64,000 nt of DNA from Solirubrobacterales bacterium (GCA_019240655.1 JAFAXX010000036.1:24979-88978), one strand, 5' to 3'. Counted from the stretch's first letter, positions 1 to 9,259 are shown. Numbers and translations: made by a program. The notes: generated by a model from the sequence alone, not told the origin.

Positions 1-800
1 TCGACGGCTCGCTCAACACCTCGACGTTCACGGTGCCGCCGCAGCGCAACTGGCGGACGATCGGCGACGAGCTCTCCGCGCACCACATCACGTGGGGCTA
101 CTACGGCGAGGGCTACAACAACGGCAAGCCCGGATCCGACTACTGCGGGATCTGCGATCCGATGCAGTACGCCAGCTCCGTCATGACCAATCGTGCCTTG
201 CGCCGCAACGTGCAGCATGGGGTGGAGGACTTCGACGCCGAAGCGGCCCGGGGAACCCTGCCCGCGGTCACGTTCCTCAAGCCCGGCAACGACGACGGGC
301 ACGCCGGCTACTCGACCCTGGCCGCGTTCGAGAACTTCGTCGCCCATGCGGTCGACGAGGTCCAGACCAATCCGAGCCTGTGGAAGAGCACGGCGATCTT
401 CGTCACCTTCGATGAGGGCGGCGGCTACTACGACTCCGGCTACATCCAGCCGGTCTCGTTCTTCGGCGACGGCACGCGGGTTCCGATGATCGCGATCTCC
501 CCGTATGCCAAGCCCGGCTACATCAGCCACACCTACACCGATCACGTCTCGCTGCTCAAGTTCATCGAGCGCAACTGGAACCTGCCGCCGGTCTCGAGCC
601 GGAGCACAGACCGCCTACCCGATCCGGTGAGCCTCGCCGGCAATCCCTACGTGCCGAGGAATCGCCCGGCGATCGGCGACCTGTGGGACTTCTTCAACTT
701 CGGCCAGGCGGGCGCATCGGGAAGGCCGCTGAGCTTCGGCGGCCGCGCGAGCCGGCAGGGGGGAGCGCGAGCGGCCAACCCGACCGCCTTCGAGCGATAG
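1..800 (+). CDS. Phosphoesterase-family protein (phospholipase C / acid phosphatase-like), C-terminal part
   Basis: The reading frame is already open at base 3 and runs to the TAG at 798-800, so about 265 C-terminal residues of a longer gene are visible. The GTG at 33 lies inside the domain and is not taken as the start. The protein belongs to the bacterial phosphoesterase (PF04185) group that hydrolyses phosphodiester or phosphomonoester bonds, usually outside the cell. Visible family features are a WRTIGDELS stretch, a YCGICDPMQY stretch, the FVTFDEGGGYYDSG segment (acidic metal-binding region), and RVPMIAISPYAKPGYISHTYTDHVSLLKFIE close to the end, split here as RVPMIAISPYAKPG and TDHVSLLKFIE. 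The substrate cannot be told from the sequence. The signal peptide would lie upstream of the window. Confidence 0.85.
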   Translation, partial: DGSLNTSTFTVPPQRNWRTIGDELSAHHITWGYYGEGYNNGKPGSDYCGICDPMQYASSVMTNRALRRNVQHGVEDFDAEAARGTLPAVTFLKPGNDDGHAGYSTLAAFENFVAHAVDEVQTNPSLWKSTAIFVTFDEGGGYYDSGYIQPVSFFGDGTRVPMIAISPYAKPGYISHTYTDHVSLLKFIERNWNLPPVSSRSTDRLPDPVSLAGNPYVPRNRPAIGDLWDFFNFGQAGASGRPLSFGGRASRQGGARAANPTAFER

Positions 801-813
801 CTTCCCGCGCCGG

Positions 814-1989
814 TCAGAAGTCCGGCTCGGCGGGGAGGCCGACGTAGTTCTCGGCCAGGCTCGCGGCGGCCGCCTGCGAGCGCTCCAGGTAGTCGAGACG
901 CGAGAGCTGGAGCTGCTGCTGGAAGCCCCCGCTCTCGAGCTGGTGCAGCAGCTGCGTCATGTAGTTGGAGAAGTCCTGCGCGCGCCAGACCCGCCGGAGG
1001 GCGCGCTCGGAATACGCATCGAGGCCGTCGCTCGAGCCGGTCTCATACCACCGCACGAGCGCCGCGGCGAGGAGCCGGACGTCGTTGACCGCGAGGTTCA
1101 GGCCCTTGGCGCCGGTCGGAGGAACGATGTGCGCGGCGTCGCCGGCCAGGAACAGGCGGCCGTGGCGCAGCGGCTCGGCCACGAAGCTCCGCATCGGCGT
1201 GACCCCCTTCTCGAAGATCGGTCCCTCGTTGACCCGCCAGCCCTCGCTGGCGTGGCGCATCTGCAGCTCCTCCCAGATGCGCTCGTCCGGCCAGCGCTCG
1301 AGCGGCTCGTCGTTGGGGACCTGCAGATACAGGCGGCTCACCCGCGGGGAGCGCATCGAGTAGAGCGCGAAGCCGTGTTCGTGCCAGGAGTAGATCAGCT
1401 CATCGGTGGCCGGCTCGGCCTCGGCGAGGATCCCCAGCCACGAGAACGGATATACGAACTCGCGCTCGGTCAGGGCGCCGTCGGGAATCGAGCGCCGGCA
1501 GACGCCGTGGAAGCCGTCGCAGCCGGCGATCACGTCGCACTCGAGTTCATGGCCCTCCCCGTCCGCTGAGAACCGGATCCGGGGCTGGTCGGTCTCCACC
1601 TCCGAGAGCTCGACGTCGGAGACCTCGAAGCGAAGCTCGCCGCGCCGGTCGAGCAGCGCGGCGATCAGGTCCTTGACCACCTCCTGCTGGCCGTAGATGG
1701 TGATCCGCCGCCCGGTCAGCTCCTTCATCGGGATGTGCAGCGTCTTGCCCTGGTGGCGCAGGTAGATCCCGCCGTGTTCGAGGCCCTCCCGGTCGAGCCG
1801 CTGCGCGACGTCGAGCTCATGCAGCAGCTCCACCGTGTTGTGCTCGAGCAGGCCGGCGCGGACCCGCTGCTCCACGTACTCCCGGGTGCGGGCCTCGAGC
1901 ACGACTGACTCGATCCCCGCTCGCTCGAGCAGCAGGGCCAGCGTGAGGCCGGCCGGGCCCGCGCCCACGATCCCGACCTGAGTGCGCAT
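814..1989 (-). CDS. pobA: 4-hydroxybenzoate 3-monooxygenase (p-hydroxybenzoate hydroxylase)
   Basis: This FAD-dependent monooxygenase hydroxylates 4-hydroxybenzoate with NAD(P)H and O2 to give protocatechuate. The 391-residue product matches the usual length of about 394. It begins MRTQVGIVGAGPAG, so the Rossmann GxGxxG motif lies at residues 9-14, as in Pseudomonas PobA. The ATG at 1989 was therefore preferred over the GTG at 1998. The second FAD motif, GDAAHIVPPTGAKGLN, lies near residue 283 and is nearly identical to the PobA family. A segment RAGLLEHNTVELL and a QQEVVKDL segment also fit the family. The gene stands alone and converges with the phosphoesterase gene (13-bp gap). Its product could feed the ring-cleavage operon at 9.3-13.1 kb, but that link is inference. 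Confidence 0.93.
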   Translation of the reverse strand: MRTQVGIVGAGPAGLTLALLLERAGIESVVLEARTREYVEQRVRAGLLEHNTVELLHELDVAQRLDREGLEHGGIYLRHQGKTLHIPMKELTGRRITIYGQQEVVKDLIAALLDRRGELRFEVSDVELSEVETDQPRIRFSADGEGHELECDVIAGCDGFHGVCRRSIPDGALTEREFVYPFSWLGILAEAEPATDELIYSWHEHGFALYSMRSPRVSRLYLQVPNDEPLERWPDERIWEELQMRHASEGWRVNEGPIFEKGVTPMRSFVAEPLRHGRLFLAGDAAHIVPPTGAKGLNLAVNDVRLLAAALVRWYETGSSDGLDAYSERALRRVWRAQDFSNYMTQLLHQLESGGFQQQLQLSRLDYLERSQAAAASLAENYVGLPAEPDF

Positions 1990-2085
1990 CCGCGGCACGA
2001 TACTCGGGAGGCGCCGGGGCCGCGGGTAGAGGTGGGATAACCTCCTGAAACGGCTAGGTCATCGCGGCCCGACCCGGACTCCCCC

Positions 2086-3969
2086 GTGCCGCGGGGCCTG
2101 CAAACCCGATGTCGAGAGTGGACGGGTCATGCGCGACCACCCGAGGAGCGCACAGAGTTGAGGTCCTCGCCGGCTCATCCGGCGGGCAGCCCCGATCCCG
2201 TCCCGGGATCGGCCAGGCCCGATCCCGGGACGCTGGACATCCCGGAGGACCGGCATGAGAGGCTCCTGCGGTTGGTCGCCGCCGAAACCTGCGTGCTCCT
2301 CGACGGCGCCACCGGCACCGAGCTGATCGACGTCCGCGGCCAGCGCCCCGAGGTGGAGGAACACCTGTGGGGGCTGAGCGCGATCCTCGAGGCCCCGGCC
2401 GAGGTCAGGGCGGTCCATCGCCGTTACGTCGAGGCCGGCTGCGACGTCGTCTGCACCAACACGTGGGGCCTGCCCACCGCGCTGCGCGACGGCGGCGCGC
2501 ACCTGTCGGAATACCCAGAGCCGGTGCACTGGATGGACGTCGCCCGGCGCGGGGTCAGTCTCGCCCGGACCGCCGCGCGCGACGCCGGCCGGGAGCGCGA
2601 GGTCGCGGTCGCCTTCAGCATCAACGGCGATGTGGACACCCCCGACGGGCCGGAGACGATCCGGCTGCTGGCCCGGGCCTTCGAGCGTGACCGTCCGGAC
2701 TTCGTCCTGCTCGAGACGCTCTCGCTGGTCCGCGACTCGACCTACGCGACCGTCGAGGCGCTGCTCGACACCGGGCTCCCGCTGTGGCTCAGCTTCCGGC
2801 GTTGCCGTCACGGCGTCTGCGGAGTCTACGGCGAGCACTGGGGCGGACCGGAGGGCGACGCGTTCGGCCGCGCCGCGCGCCGCTTCGAGGAGATGGGCGT
2901 CTCGGCGCTGGCGATCAACTGCATCCCACCCGATCACGTGACCGGGATGCTGTCGTGGCTGCGTGACTTCACCGACCTCCCGCTCGGTGTCTATCCGAAC
3001 CTCGGGTATCTGTCGGCGGCGGGCTGGCGCCACGAGGCAAGCATCGGCGGCGAGCGGTTCGCCGAGCTGGCGCTGCAGTGGCGCGAGGAGGGCGCCCAGA
3101 TCATCGGCGGCTGTTGCGGCGTCGGGCCCGAGCACATCGCCGCCGCGCACGAGGCGCTCGCGCCGACCAAGGCCGGTCATGCGCGGCCGGCGGCGCTCCC
3201 CGACGAGTCGGCGCCGCCCCGTGCGAGCAAGCGCTCGCTGCCGCGGTGGACCGACGCCCGCGGCCGCCCGATGTTCCCGCTCGAGTTTCCCGACCTCACG
3301 GTCGAGCCGGGCGTGTTCGTGCCGACCCAGGGCAGCTTCCTGATCTGGAAGTACCTGCATCGCGAAGGCGTCGGCGCCGGTCAGCGCTGCGTCGACATCG
3401 GCTGCGGCAGCGGCCTGCTGACAGTGCAGCTGGCGCTGAACGACGCCGCGCACGTGCACGCGATGGACATCGACGCGGCGGCGACCCGCAACACGCTCAC
3501 CAACGCGTTTCGCAACGGCGTCGCCGACCGGGTGACGGCGGCGCCCCAGGACCTGTTCCCGTGGGTGCCCGAGGAACGCTACGACGTGGTCGTGGCCTCG
3601 CTCTACCAGATGCCGGTCGACCCCTTCGAGCAGGTGGTCACCCATCGCCCGCTCGACTACTGGGGGCGCAACCTGCTCGACCATCTCTTCCGCCTGCTGC
3701 CCGAGGCGCTCGCCGACGACGGGGTGGCCTACGTGATGCAGCTTTCGATAATCGGCGAGCGGCGCACCGCCCAGATCCTCCAGGACCTCGGCTACCGCTC
3801 GCGGGTGGTCGACTTCTCGTTCTTCGAGTTCACCGACCTGTTCAACTCCAAGCGCGAGCAGATCGCGCGGGTCGAGGCGGCCTCCGATGCCTACCACCTG
3901 CAGTGTGGCGGCCAGGACGTGATGGTCAGCTACCTGCTCGAGATCACCCGGGCGCCGGAGAACGCGTAA
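2086..3969 (+). CDS. Homocysteine S-methyltransferase fused to a SAM-dependent methyltransferase
   Basis: Two enzymes lie in one 627-residue chain. Residues about 60-355 form a homocysteine S-methyltransferase domain: [10 protein letters not shown] near residue 71, a cysteine at 279 in the AINC motif, and the zinc-binding Cys343-Cys344 in IIGGCCG. This family moves a methyl group to homocysteine to make methionine. Residues about 385-625 form a class I SAM-dependent methyltransferase with the SAM-binding [12 protein letters not shown] near 435 and an acidic MDIDAA strand end; the usual NPPY-type catalytic motif is replaced by SLYQMP. Family proteins normally have only the first domain. The first 55 residues are Pro/Arg-rich and poorly typical, so the true start may be TTG at 2158 or 2272 rather than GTG 2086. 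It heads an operon with a PfkB kinase (12-bp gap) and folD. Confidence 0.82.
   Translation: MPRGLQTRCREWTGHARPPEERTELRSSPAHPAGSPDPVPGSARPDPGTLDIPEDRHERLLRLVAAETCVLLDGATGTELIDVRGQRPEVEEHLWGLSAILEAPAEVRAVHRRYVEAGCDVVCTNTWGLPTALRDGGAHLSEYPEPVHWMDVARRGVSLARTAARDAGREREVAVAFSINGDVDTPDGPETIRLLARAFERDRPDFVLLETLSLVRDSTYATVEALLDTGLPLWLSFRRCRHGVCGVYGEHWGGPEGDAFGRAARRFEEMGVSALAINCIPPDHVTGMLSWLRDFTDLPLGVYPNLGYLSAAGWRHEASIGGERFAELALQWREEGAQIIGGCCGVGPEHIAAAHEALAPTKAGHARPAALPDESAPPRASKRSLPRWTDARGRPMFPLEFPDLTVEPGVFVPTQGSFLIWKYLHREGVGAGQRCVDIGCGSGLLTVQLALNDAAHVHAMDIDAAATRNTLTNAFRNGVADRVTAAPQDLFPWVPEERYDVVVASLYQMPVDPFEQVVTHRPLDYWGRNLLDHLFRLLPEALADDGVAYVMQLSIIGERRTAQILQDLGYRSRVVDFSFFEFTDLFNSKREQIARVEAASDAYHLQCGGQDVMVSYLLEITRAPENA
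2191..2232 (+). promoter_or_regulatory. Pair of mutually exclusive hairpins ahead of the methyltransferase operon
   Basis: Segment A (2192-2200) can pair perfectly with B (2204-2212), giving a 9-bp stem with a 3-base loop. B with its left flank (2199-2210) can instead pair with C (2221-2232), giving a 12-bp stem with a 10-base loop. The two structures share B and cannot coexist. A further 6-bp hairpin lies just upstream (2168-2173 with 2179-2184). This is the geometry of an attenuator or riboregulator, but no known riboswitch was matched. If translation starts at the GTG at 2086 the element is inside the coding region. If it starts at the TTG at 2272 it is in the leader. Confidence 0.4.
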
Positions 3970-3981
3970 GGTGCCGGGCCG

Positions 3982-4920
3982 ATGAGCGTCACAGTCGTCG
4001 GCTCGATCGCCTTCGATGCGGTCAAGACACCGTTTGGCGAGCGCGCCCGCATGCTCGGTGGGGCGGCCACCCACTTCGCCCTGGCCGCCTCCTTCTTCGA
4101 CGCGGTCAGCGTGGTCGGCCCGGTCGGCGAGGACTTCGGCGAGAGCGAGCTGGCCGTGTTGGCCACCCGCGGAACCAACGTCGAGGACGTCGAGCGCGTC
4201 ACGGGCGGCCAGACGTTTTTCTGGAGCGGCGAGTACGGCTGGGACCTCAACTCGCGGGAGACCCTCCGGACCGACCTCAACGTGTTCGCCGACTTCGCGC
4301 CGAAGCTCTCGGCCGCCAGCCGGGCCGCCGACGTTCTGTTCCTCGCCAACATCCAGCCCGAGCTGCAGCTGAGCGTGCTCGAGCAGTGCACCGGTCCTCG
4401 GCTCGTGGCGATGGATTCCATGAACCTGTGGATCGACATCGCCCGCGAGCCCCTGCTCGAGGTCATCCGCCGCGTCGATTGCGTGATATTCAACGACGCC
4501 GAGCTGCGCCAGCTGACCGGACAGCCGAGCATCCTCGGGGCCGCCCGAGAGCTGCTCGGATGGGGACCGTCGGTGGTGGTGGCCAAGCAGGGCGAGTACG
4601 GCGCGGCGCTGGTCACGCCCGAGGGCTTCTTCGCCCTGCCGGCGTATCCGCTCGCGCGGGTGGTCGATCCGACCGGCGCCGGCGACACGTTCGCGGGCGG
4701 CTTCGTCGGCCACCTCGCCCGCAACCTCGACGAGGCGACGAGCGACCATGTGCTCCGGCAGGCGATGGCCTACGGCACCGCGCTGGCGTCGTTCAATGTG
4801 GAGGAGTTCGGGACCGAGCGCGTCGAGCGGCTGACCGCCGGCGAGATCTACGGCCGGGTCGACGAGCTGAAGCGCATCACGCACTTCGAGCTCGATCCGC
4901 TCTCCCTCGAGACGCGATGA
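3982..4920 (+). CDS. PfkB-family (ribokinase/adenosine kinase-like) kinase
   Basis: A 312-residue sugar or nucleoside kinase. PfkB signature 2 is clear near the C-terminus, as [13 protein letters not shown], which holds the anion hole and the catalytic Asp. The N-terminus has a GSIAFD strand and a GGAATHFA substrate-binding loop. The substrate cannot be read from the sequence. In this one-carbon operon an adenosine kinase role is attractive, because adenosine is the by-product when S-adenosylhomocysteine is recycled to homocysteine. This is inference only. The start ATG lies 12 bp after the upstream stop, and the stop overlaps the folD start in an ATGA. Confidence 0.8.
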   Translation: MSVTVVGSIAFDAVKTPFGERARMLGGAATHFALAASFFDAVSVVGPVGEDFGESELAVLATRGTNVEDVERVTGGQTFFWSGEYGWDLNSRETLRTDLNVFADFAPKLSAASRAADVLFLANIQPELQLSVLEQCTGPRLVAMDSMNLWIDIAREPLLEVIRRVDCVIFNDAELRQLTGQPSILGAARELLGWGPSVVVAKQGEYGAALVTPEGFFALPAYPLARVVDPTGAGDTFAGGFVGHLARNLDEATSDHVLRQAMAYGTALASFNVEEFGTERVERLTAGEIYGRVDELKRITHFELDPLSLETR

Positions 4921-5771
4921 CGGTCATCGACGGAAGAGCGATCGCCCAGCATCTGCGCGACCGCGTCGCCGAGGAGGTGCGAGCGTTCGCGGCCGAGCAC
5001 GGCCGGCCCCCCGGGCTGGCCACGGTGCTGATCGGCGACGACCCCGCCTCGGCGGTGTACGTGGCCTCGAAGCGCCGCGCCTGCGCCGAGGCCGGGATCA
5101 AGAGCTTTCATCACGAGCTGCCCGCCGGCACCGCGCGTGAGGAGGCGCTCGAGCTGATCGACGAGCTGAACGCCGATCCGCGGGTCAGCGGCATCCTCTG
5201 CCAGCTGCCGGTGCCCGACCCGCTCGACGGCGACGAGCTGACCGGGCGAATCGATCCCGACAAGGACGTCGACGGCCTGACCGTGGTCAACGCGGGCAGG
5301 CTCGCCCTCGGCCTGCCGGGGCTGCGACCGTGCACGCCGGCCGGCGTGATGGTGCTGCTCGGGGAGACCGGCGTCGAGCTGACGGGCGCCCAGGCGGTGG
5401 TCATCGGGCGCTCGAACCTGTTCGGCAAGCCGATGGCGCAGCTGCTGCTGGCCGCCAATGCCACCGTGACCATGTGCCACTCCCGCACGCGCGATCTCGG
5501 CGCCGTCGCCCGGACCGCCGACGTGCTGATCGCGGCGGTCGGACGCGGCCGGATGGTCGAGGGCGACTGGGTGAAGCCCGGCGCGGTGGTGATCGATGTC
5601 GGGGTCAACCGCACCGAGGACGGTCTCATCGGCGACGTCGACTACAACGCGGTGGCGCCCGTGGCCGGCGCGATCACTCCGGTCCCCGGCGGCGTCGGGC
5701 CGATGACCATCGCCTGTCTGATGCGCAACACGCTGCAGGCGGCGCAGATGCGCGTGGCCGCCGAGGCCTGA
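4917..5771 (+). CDS. folD: Bifunctional methylenetetrahydrofolate dehydrogenase / methenyl-THF cyclohydrolase
   Basis: FolD interconverts 5,10-methylene-, 5,10-methenyl- and 10-formyl-tetrahydrofolate using NADP+. The 284-residue length is typical. Family motifs are present: [14 protein letters not shown] with the catalytic lysine, [13 protein letters not shown], the DVDGL motif, the nucleotide-binding [12 protein letters not shown], and the C-terminal [10 protein letters not shown]. The ATG overlaps the stop of the kinase gene (ATGA at 4917-4920), so the three plus-strand genes are probably co-transcribed and link folate one-carbon units to methionine synthesis. Confidence 0.96.
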   Translation: MTVIDGRAIAQHLRDRVAEEVRAFAAEHGRPPGLATVLIGDDPASAVYVASKRRACAEAGIKSFHHELPAGTAREEALELIDELNADPRVSGILCQLPVPDPLDGDELTGRIDPDKDVDGLTVVNAGRLALGLPGLRPCTPAGVMVLLGETGVELTGAQAVVIGRSNLFGKPMAQLLLAANATVTMCHSRTRDLGAVARTADVLIAAVGRGRMVEGDWVKPGAVVIDVGVNRTEDGLIGDVDYNAVAPVAGAITPVPGGVGPMTIACLMRNTLQAAQMRVAAEA

Positions 5772-5801
5772 GGCTCACCTCAGGCCGCGCGCAGCGCGGC
5801 C
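5767..5801. terminator. Double hairpin between convergent folD and amidase genes
   Basis: Two perfect hairpins sit back to back in the 33-bp gap. The first pairs 5767-5773 with 5778-5784 (7 bp, 4-base loop) and contains the folD stop. The second pairs 5783-5790 with 5794-5801 (8 bp, 3-base loop) and abuts the amidase stop. There is no T-tract, but GC-rich bidirectional hairpins of this kind are the likely transcription stop for both converging genes. Confidence 0.5.
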
Positions 5802-5804
5802 CCT

Positions 5805-7232
5805 CTACGCCGGCTCCCACACCGGCACGCCCAAGCCGTGCTCCTGAAGGTCGATCGCGGCCTGGATCAACGGCGCCTCGCAGCCCTGCGGCGCGACCAG
5901 CGAGATCCCGACGCTCTCGGTGACGGGCAGTGCGGCGACCGGCATGCCGGTCATGTCCCACAGCGCGCTGAGGGCGATCATCGGATCGTCGGCGCCGCCG
6001 GCATGGCCGCGCTCGTAGCCGGGCCCGCGGGCGTAGGGCACCAGCGGAAGCGTCGGCTCGAGGACCAGGTCGACCCCGTGGCTGCGAAACGACTCCTCCC
6101 AGGCCGCGGCGCCCACGGCCCGGCGCTGCTGGGCGCCGAAATAGGCCTGGGCGTCGGTGAAGCCGCTGGCCGCCTCGACGAACTCGGCGATCGCCGGCCG
6201 GTAGCGCTCGTGACGGTCGGTGTAGGCGCAGTGGTAGGCCCACACCTCGCTCAGCAGCACGAGGCTCAAGTCGTCCCAGGGCAGGGCCCACGGCGCGGGC
6301 AGCGAGACCACCCGCGCCCCGAGGCGCTCGCAGGCCGCGCGGGCGACTTCGAAGCCCGCCTCGACATGGGCGTCGAGCGCGAGCGCTCCCGGACGGTCGG
6401 TGAGCGCGATCGTCACCCCGGCGAGCGGGCGCGGTCCCGGCCGCGCCGAGCGCGGCAGCTCGCCGAGGGGCGCCGCCGGCGGCATCAGCGGCGTGCGTAC
6501 CGCCTCCCCGCCGGCCATCGCGGTGAGCAGGGCGGCGCAGTCGGCGATCGTCCGCGCCATCGGCCCGGGATGGTCGAGCGAGGGCGCGAGCGGCACGATG
6601 CCGGCGATCGGCAGGCGGCCGTGCCCCGGCTTGATCGCGCTGGTCCCGCAGCAGGCCGACGGGATCCGCAGCGACCCGCACGTGTCGGTGCCGATTGCCG
6701 CCGGCACCATGCGGCAGGCGAGCGCCGCGGCGTTGCCCCCGCTCGAGCCGCCGACCACCCGGTCGAGCGCCCATGGGTTGCCGACCTGGTCGGTTGTCCC
6801 GCCGGCCGCGAACTCGTGCGTGTGCGTGTGGCCGAGGGTCACCATGCCCTGGTCGCGCAGTCGCGCCCACACCGGCGCGTCGGAGGTGGCGACGTTGCCC
6901 TCGAGCACGCGGCTCGAGGCGGTGAGCGGAAGCCCGGCGATCCCGTAGAGGTCCTTGACCGCCAGCGGGACGCCGCACAGGAGCGGCGCTCGCTCGCCTT
7001 CGGACGCCAGGCGCTCGTCCGCGCGGCGGGCGGCGTCGCGGGCGCCCTCGGGATACAGGCGCACCCAGGCGTTGATCGCGTCGGGCGCGCCGTCGAAGCT
7101 GGGCCGTCCGCCGTTGCGCGCCTCGATCCGGGCCAGGCACGCCTCGGTCAACTCGCGCGAGGAGATCTCCCGGCCGCGCAGCAGGAGGGCGGCCTCGAGG
7201 GCGCCGAGGTCCGCCGGATCGCGCGCGCTCAC
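5805..7232 (-). CDS. Amidase-signature family hydrolase
   Basis: A 475-residue amidase-signature enzyme that hydrolyses a carboxamide, possibly GatA-like in fold but acting on small substrates. The Ser-cisSer-Lys triad is visible: Lys in the AVKDLYGIAG motif, a Ser in the GGSSGGNAAAL loop, and the nucleophile Ser in the GTDTCGSLRIPS segment, which is usually GxDTGGSIRxP. The GTG start at 7232 overlaps the stop of the GMC oxidoreductase gene (GTGA), so it is the third gene of a minus-strand operon. The substrate is unknown. No GatB or GatC lies nearby, so a role in tRNA amidation is unlikely. Confidence 0.87.
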   Translation of the reverse strand: MSARDPADLGALEAALLLRGREISSRELTEACLARIEARNGGRPSFDGAPDAINAWVRLYPEGARDAARRADERLASEGERAPLLCGVPLAVKDLYGIAGLPLTASSRVLEGNVATSDAPVWARLRDQGMVTLGHTHTHEFAAGGTTDQVGNPWALDRVVGGSSGGNAAALACRMVPAAIGTDTCGSLRIPSACCGTSAIKPGHGRLPIAGIVPLAPSLDHPGPMARTIADCAALLTAMAGGEAVRTPLMPPAAPLGELPRSARPGPRPLAGVTIALTDRPGALALDAHVEAGFEVARAACERLGARVVSLPAPWALPWDDLSLVLLSEVWAYHCAYTDRHERYRPAIAEFVEAASGFTDAQAYFGAQQRRAVGAAAWEESFRSHGVDLVLEPTLPLVPYARGPGYERGHAGGADDPMIALSALWDMTGMPVAALPVTESVGISLVAPQGCEAPLIQAAIDLQEHGLGVPVWEPA

Positions 7233-8725
7233 ACCGCGGCCGCCACGGTGGCTCGGCTCAGGTACCCGTGCTCGCCGGCGTCGAGGTGATGCGCGAGGCG
7301 ACAGGCCAGCGCCATGATCGTCAGCGAGGGGTTCACCGAGAGCGTCCGCGGGACCACCGAGCCATCGCCGACGAACAGCCGCCGGACGTCGTGGGACTCT
7401 CCGTGGGCGTTGACCACCGAGCGCTCGGGGTCGTTGCCCATGCGGCAGCTGCCCTGCACGTGGGTGCTGACCGGCCCGGTGTGCAGCACGCGCTGGGCTC
7501 CGGAGAGCTCGAGCGCGCGGCGGGCGAACTCGAGCGAGGCTCTCAGCCGCTCCTGCTCGCGCTGGTTCCAGTTGAACGTGAAGCGGTCGCGGCCGCGGTC
7601 GTCGACGACCGCGGTGCCGTTGTTCTCGTCGGTGATCATCGTCAGCAGGCCGATGTAATGGCGGTACTTGCGCACCGCCTCGACTAGCGGCTCGCCCCAC
7701 AGCGGGGCGTCGTTCTCGTCGCACAGCGCGGTCGAGAACCCGATTGGGTCCTGGAGCGTCGAGGCCTCGACCGCGAAGCCGCCGTCCTCGTCCTGGGCGA
7801 ACTTGAGGCAGTGGGCGGTGATCGGATAGACCATGTGGGCGTCCTGGACTTCGTCGAACAGGCCCTGCACGATCCGGGCCGCGTGGAACCCGAGGTTTCG
7901 GCCGATCAGCCGGCTGCTCGACGAGTCGCGGGCCGCCTCGCGCACGCCTGAGCGGATCAGCAGGCCCGGCGTGGCGAGCGCTCCGCCCGCGACCACCACC
8001 ACGTCGGCGTGGACCGTCTGCAGCGCCCCGCCGGCGTCCCCGTACTCGACGCCGGTCGCCTCGGGGCCGTCGCCGCGGTCCTCGATCGTCACCCGGCGCA
8101 CGGTGCAGTTCGCCCGCAGCTCGAGCCGGCCCTCGACCAGCGCCGGCTGGATCCAGGTGTTCTGGGTGTTCTTTCCGGCGTTGGTCGGGCAACCCTGCAG
8201 GCACGAGCCACAGCGCATGCAGTTGTGGTCGGTGTACGCGCGCACCGGCTTCAGCGGTGCCTCGAGCGCCTCGAAGCCGGGAACCACCGTGTGCACGCAC
8301 TTCTGCCAGTCGGTCCGCTCGCGCACGCCGAGCCGTTCCTCGACCCGCTTCAGGTAGGGGAGGAGGTCGGCCTCGGCAAACGGCTCACCCGAGTCGCCGA
8401 GCAGGCCGGCGGCGGCGTGCCATTTCGCGTAGTCCCGCGGGAACGGGCGGAGCGCCACCTTGGTGTTGATCGACGTGGTGCCGCCGACCAGCCGTCCGCG
8501 GAACAGCGGCATCGGCGGCCCGGGCTCGCCGGCCGGCTCGGCGAAGGTCAGCGGCCACCACATGTCGTGGTTGGCGTGCGCCTCCCAGCGCATGTAGTCG
8601 GCCGCCGTGCGGTACGGCCCCGCCTCGAGGAGGAGAACGCGCCGGCCGGCGTCCGCCAGCTCGCCCGCGATGACGCCGCCGCCGGCGCCCGACCCAACCA
8701 CCACGACTTCGTAATGCGCGTTCAT
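7229..8725 (-). CDS. GMC-family FAD oxidoreductase
   Basis: A 498-residue glucose-methanol-choline oxidoreductase that oxidises an alcohol or sugar with FAD. The N-terminal Rossmann motif VVVGSGAGGGVIAGELA is clear, followed by LLLEAG. GTTSINTKVALR fits the second family signature, and the C-terminus has the family PRTLSVNPSLTIMALA segment. It carries four closely spaced cysteines (CMRCGSCLQGCPTNAGK), typical of the bacterial long-chain alcohol / gluconate-type subgroup. The ATG at 8725 overlaps the stop of the upstream small subunit gene, which fits a two-subunit dehydrogenase. Confidence 0.9.
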   Translation of the reverse strand: MNAHYEVVVVGSGAGGGVIAGELADAGRRVLLLEAGPYRTAADYMRWEAHANHDMWWPLTFAEPAGEPGPPMPLFRGRLVGGTTSINTKVALRPFPRDYAKWHAAAGLLGDSGEPFAEADLLPYLKRVEERLGVRERTDWQKCVHTVVPGFEALEAPLKPVRAYTDHNCMRCGSCLQGCPTNAGKNTQNTWIQPALVEGRLELRANCTVRRVTIEDRGDGPEATGVEYGDAGGALQTVHADVVVVAGGALATPGLLIRSGVREAARDSSSSRLIGRNLGFHAARIVQGLFDEVQDAHMVYPITAHCLKFAQDEDGGFAVEASTLQDPIGFSTALCDENDAPLWGEPLVEAVRKYRHYIGLLTMITDENNGTAVVDDRGRDRFTFNWNQREQERLRASLEFARRALELSGAQRVLHTGPVSTHVQGSCRMGNDPERSVVNAHGESHDVRRLFVGDGSVVPRTLSVNPSLTIMALACRLAHHLDAGEHGYLSRATVAAAV

Positions 8726-9096
8726 GTGCCCACTCCCAGGTATGACCAGTCCTTGTCCAGCCGAGCCGCCAGCGGCGGGGCGAAATCGATCTCCTGCCAC
8801 GCTCCCGGGCCGGAAGCGCCGGGGGCCACGAAGTCGCTGTAGAAGGCCTCGCAGGCCAGCGAGCGGGCGAGCATGAACTCAGGCGAGAAGGCGCGCCCGG
8901 CCATCGCGTCGGCGCCGCCCGCGGCGGCGTCCTCGAGCGAGCGGAAGGCGGCTCGGGTGGCCTCGCGCTCTTCCGCGTCCATCCGGGTCATCAGCGCGTC
9001 GATGTACACCTCGGGACCGACCCGGGCCGAGCCGGGCACAAGCACGTCGCAGACCGAGCGCACCACCGCCGCCTCATGGTCATCGAGAACCAGCAT
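8722..9096 (-). CDS. Gluconate 2-dehydrogenase subunit 3-like small protein
   Basis: A 124-residue protein with the look of the gluconate 2-dehydrogenase subunit 3 family (PF13618): an N-terminal HEAAVVRSVCDVLVPGS helix and the A-rich middle with GRAFSPEFMLARSL. Such subunits partner membrane or periplasmic GMC dehydrogenases, and the gene is translationally coupled to one (ATGA at 8722-8725). There is no twin-arginine signal, so the complex may be cytoplasmic. The ATG at 9096 follows a strong AGGAGGAG ribosome site. The ribosome site and start are duplicated immediately upstream. Confidence 0.7.
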   Translation of the reverse strand: MLVLDDHEAAVVRSVCDVLVPGSARVGPEVYIDALMTRMDAEEREATRAAFRSLEDAAAGGADAMAGRAFSPEFMLARSLACEAFYSDFVAPGASGPGAWQEIDFAPPLAARLDKDWSYLGVGT

Positions 9097-9140
9097 CGAT
9101 CTCCTCCTGGCTGGATAGCATCGATCTCCTCCTGGCTGGA
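9092..9140. repeat. Tandem duplication of a ribosome binding site and start codon
   Basis: A 24-bp unit (9092-9115) is repeated exactly at 9117-9140, a 25-bp period. On the minus strand each copy contains AGGAGGAG followed by ATG. The inner copy drives the small dehydrogenase subunit gene. The outer copy offers a second ATG at 9121 that is out of frame with it (25 bp is not a multiple of three). Confidence 0.9.
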
Positions 9141-9259
9141 GGTCAGTGCGCAGCGTAGGGGGCCGCGCCCCCCGAGTTCAACCGTCTGCGCGGATTGCGC
9201 CCTCACCGTGCGCGGGCGGGCGAGCGCCACGAGCGCGAGTCAAATATGCTCGGCTGGCC

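Noticed and set aside
2141-2236. SAH riboswitch ahead of the homocysteine methyltransferase
   Set aside because: CCGAGGAGCG and a later GCCAGGCCCGA resemble the two conserved blocks, but the closing stem cannot form (CCCGA faces CCCGA) and the UGCAA block is absent.
2059-4884. Very long open frame on the minus strand opposite the methyltransferase and kinase genes
   Set aside because: It is antisense to clear enzyme domains; its translation is Arg/Gly/Val-rich with no motif, an effect of high GC at third positions.
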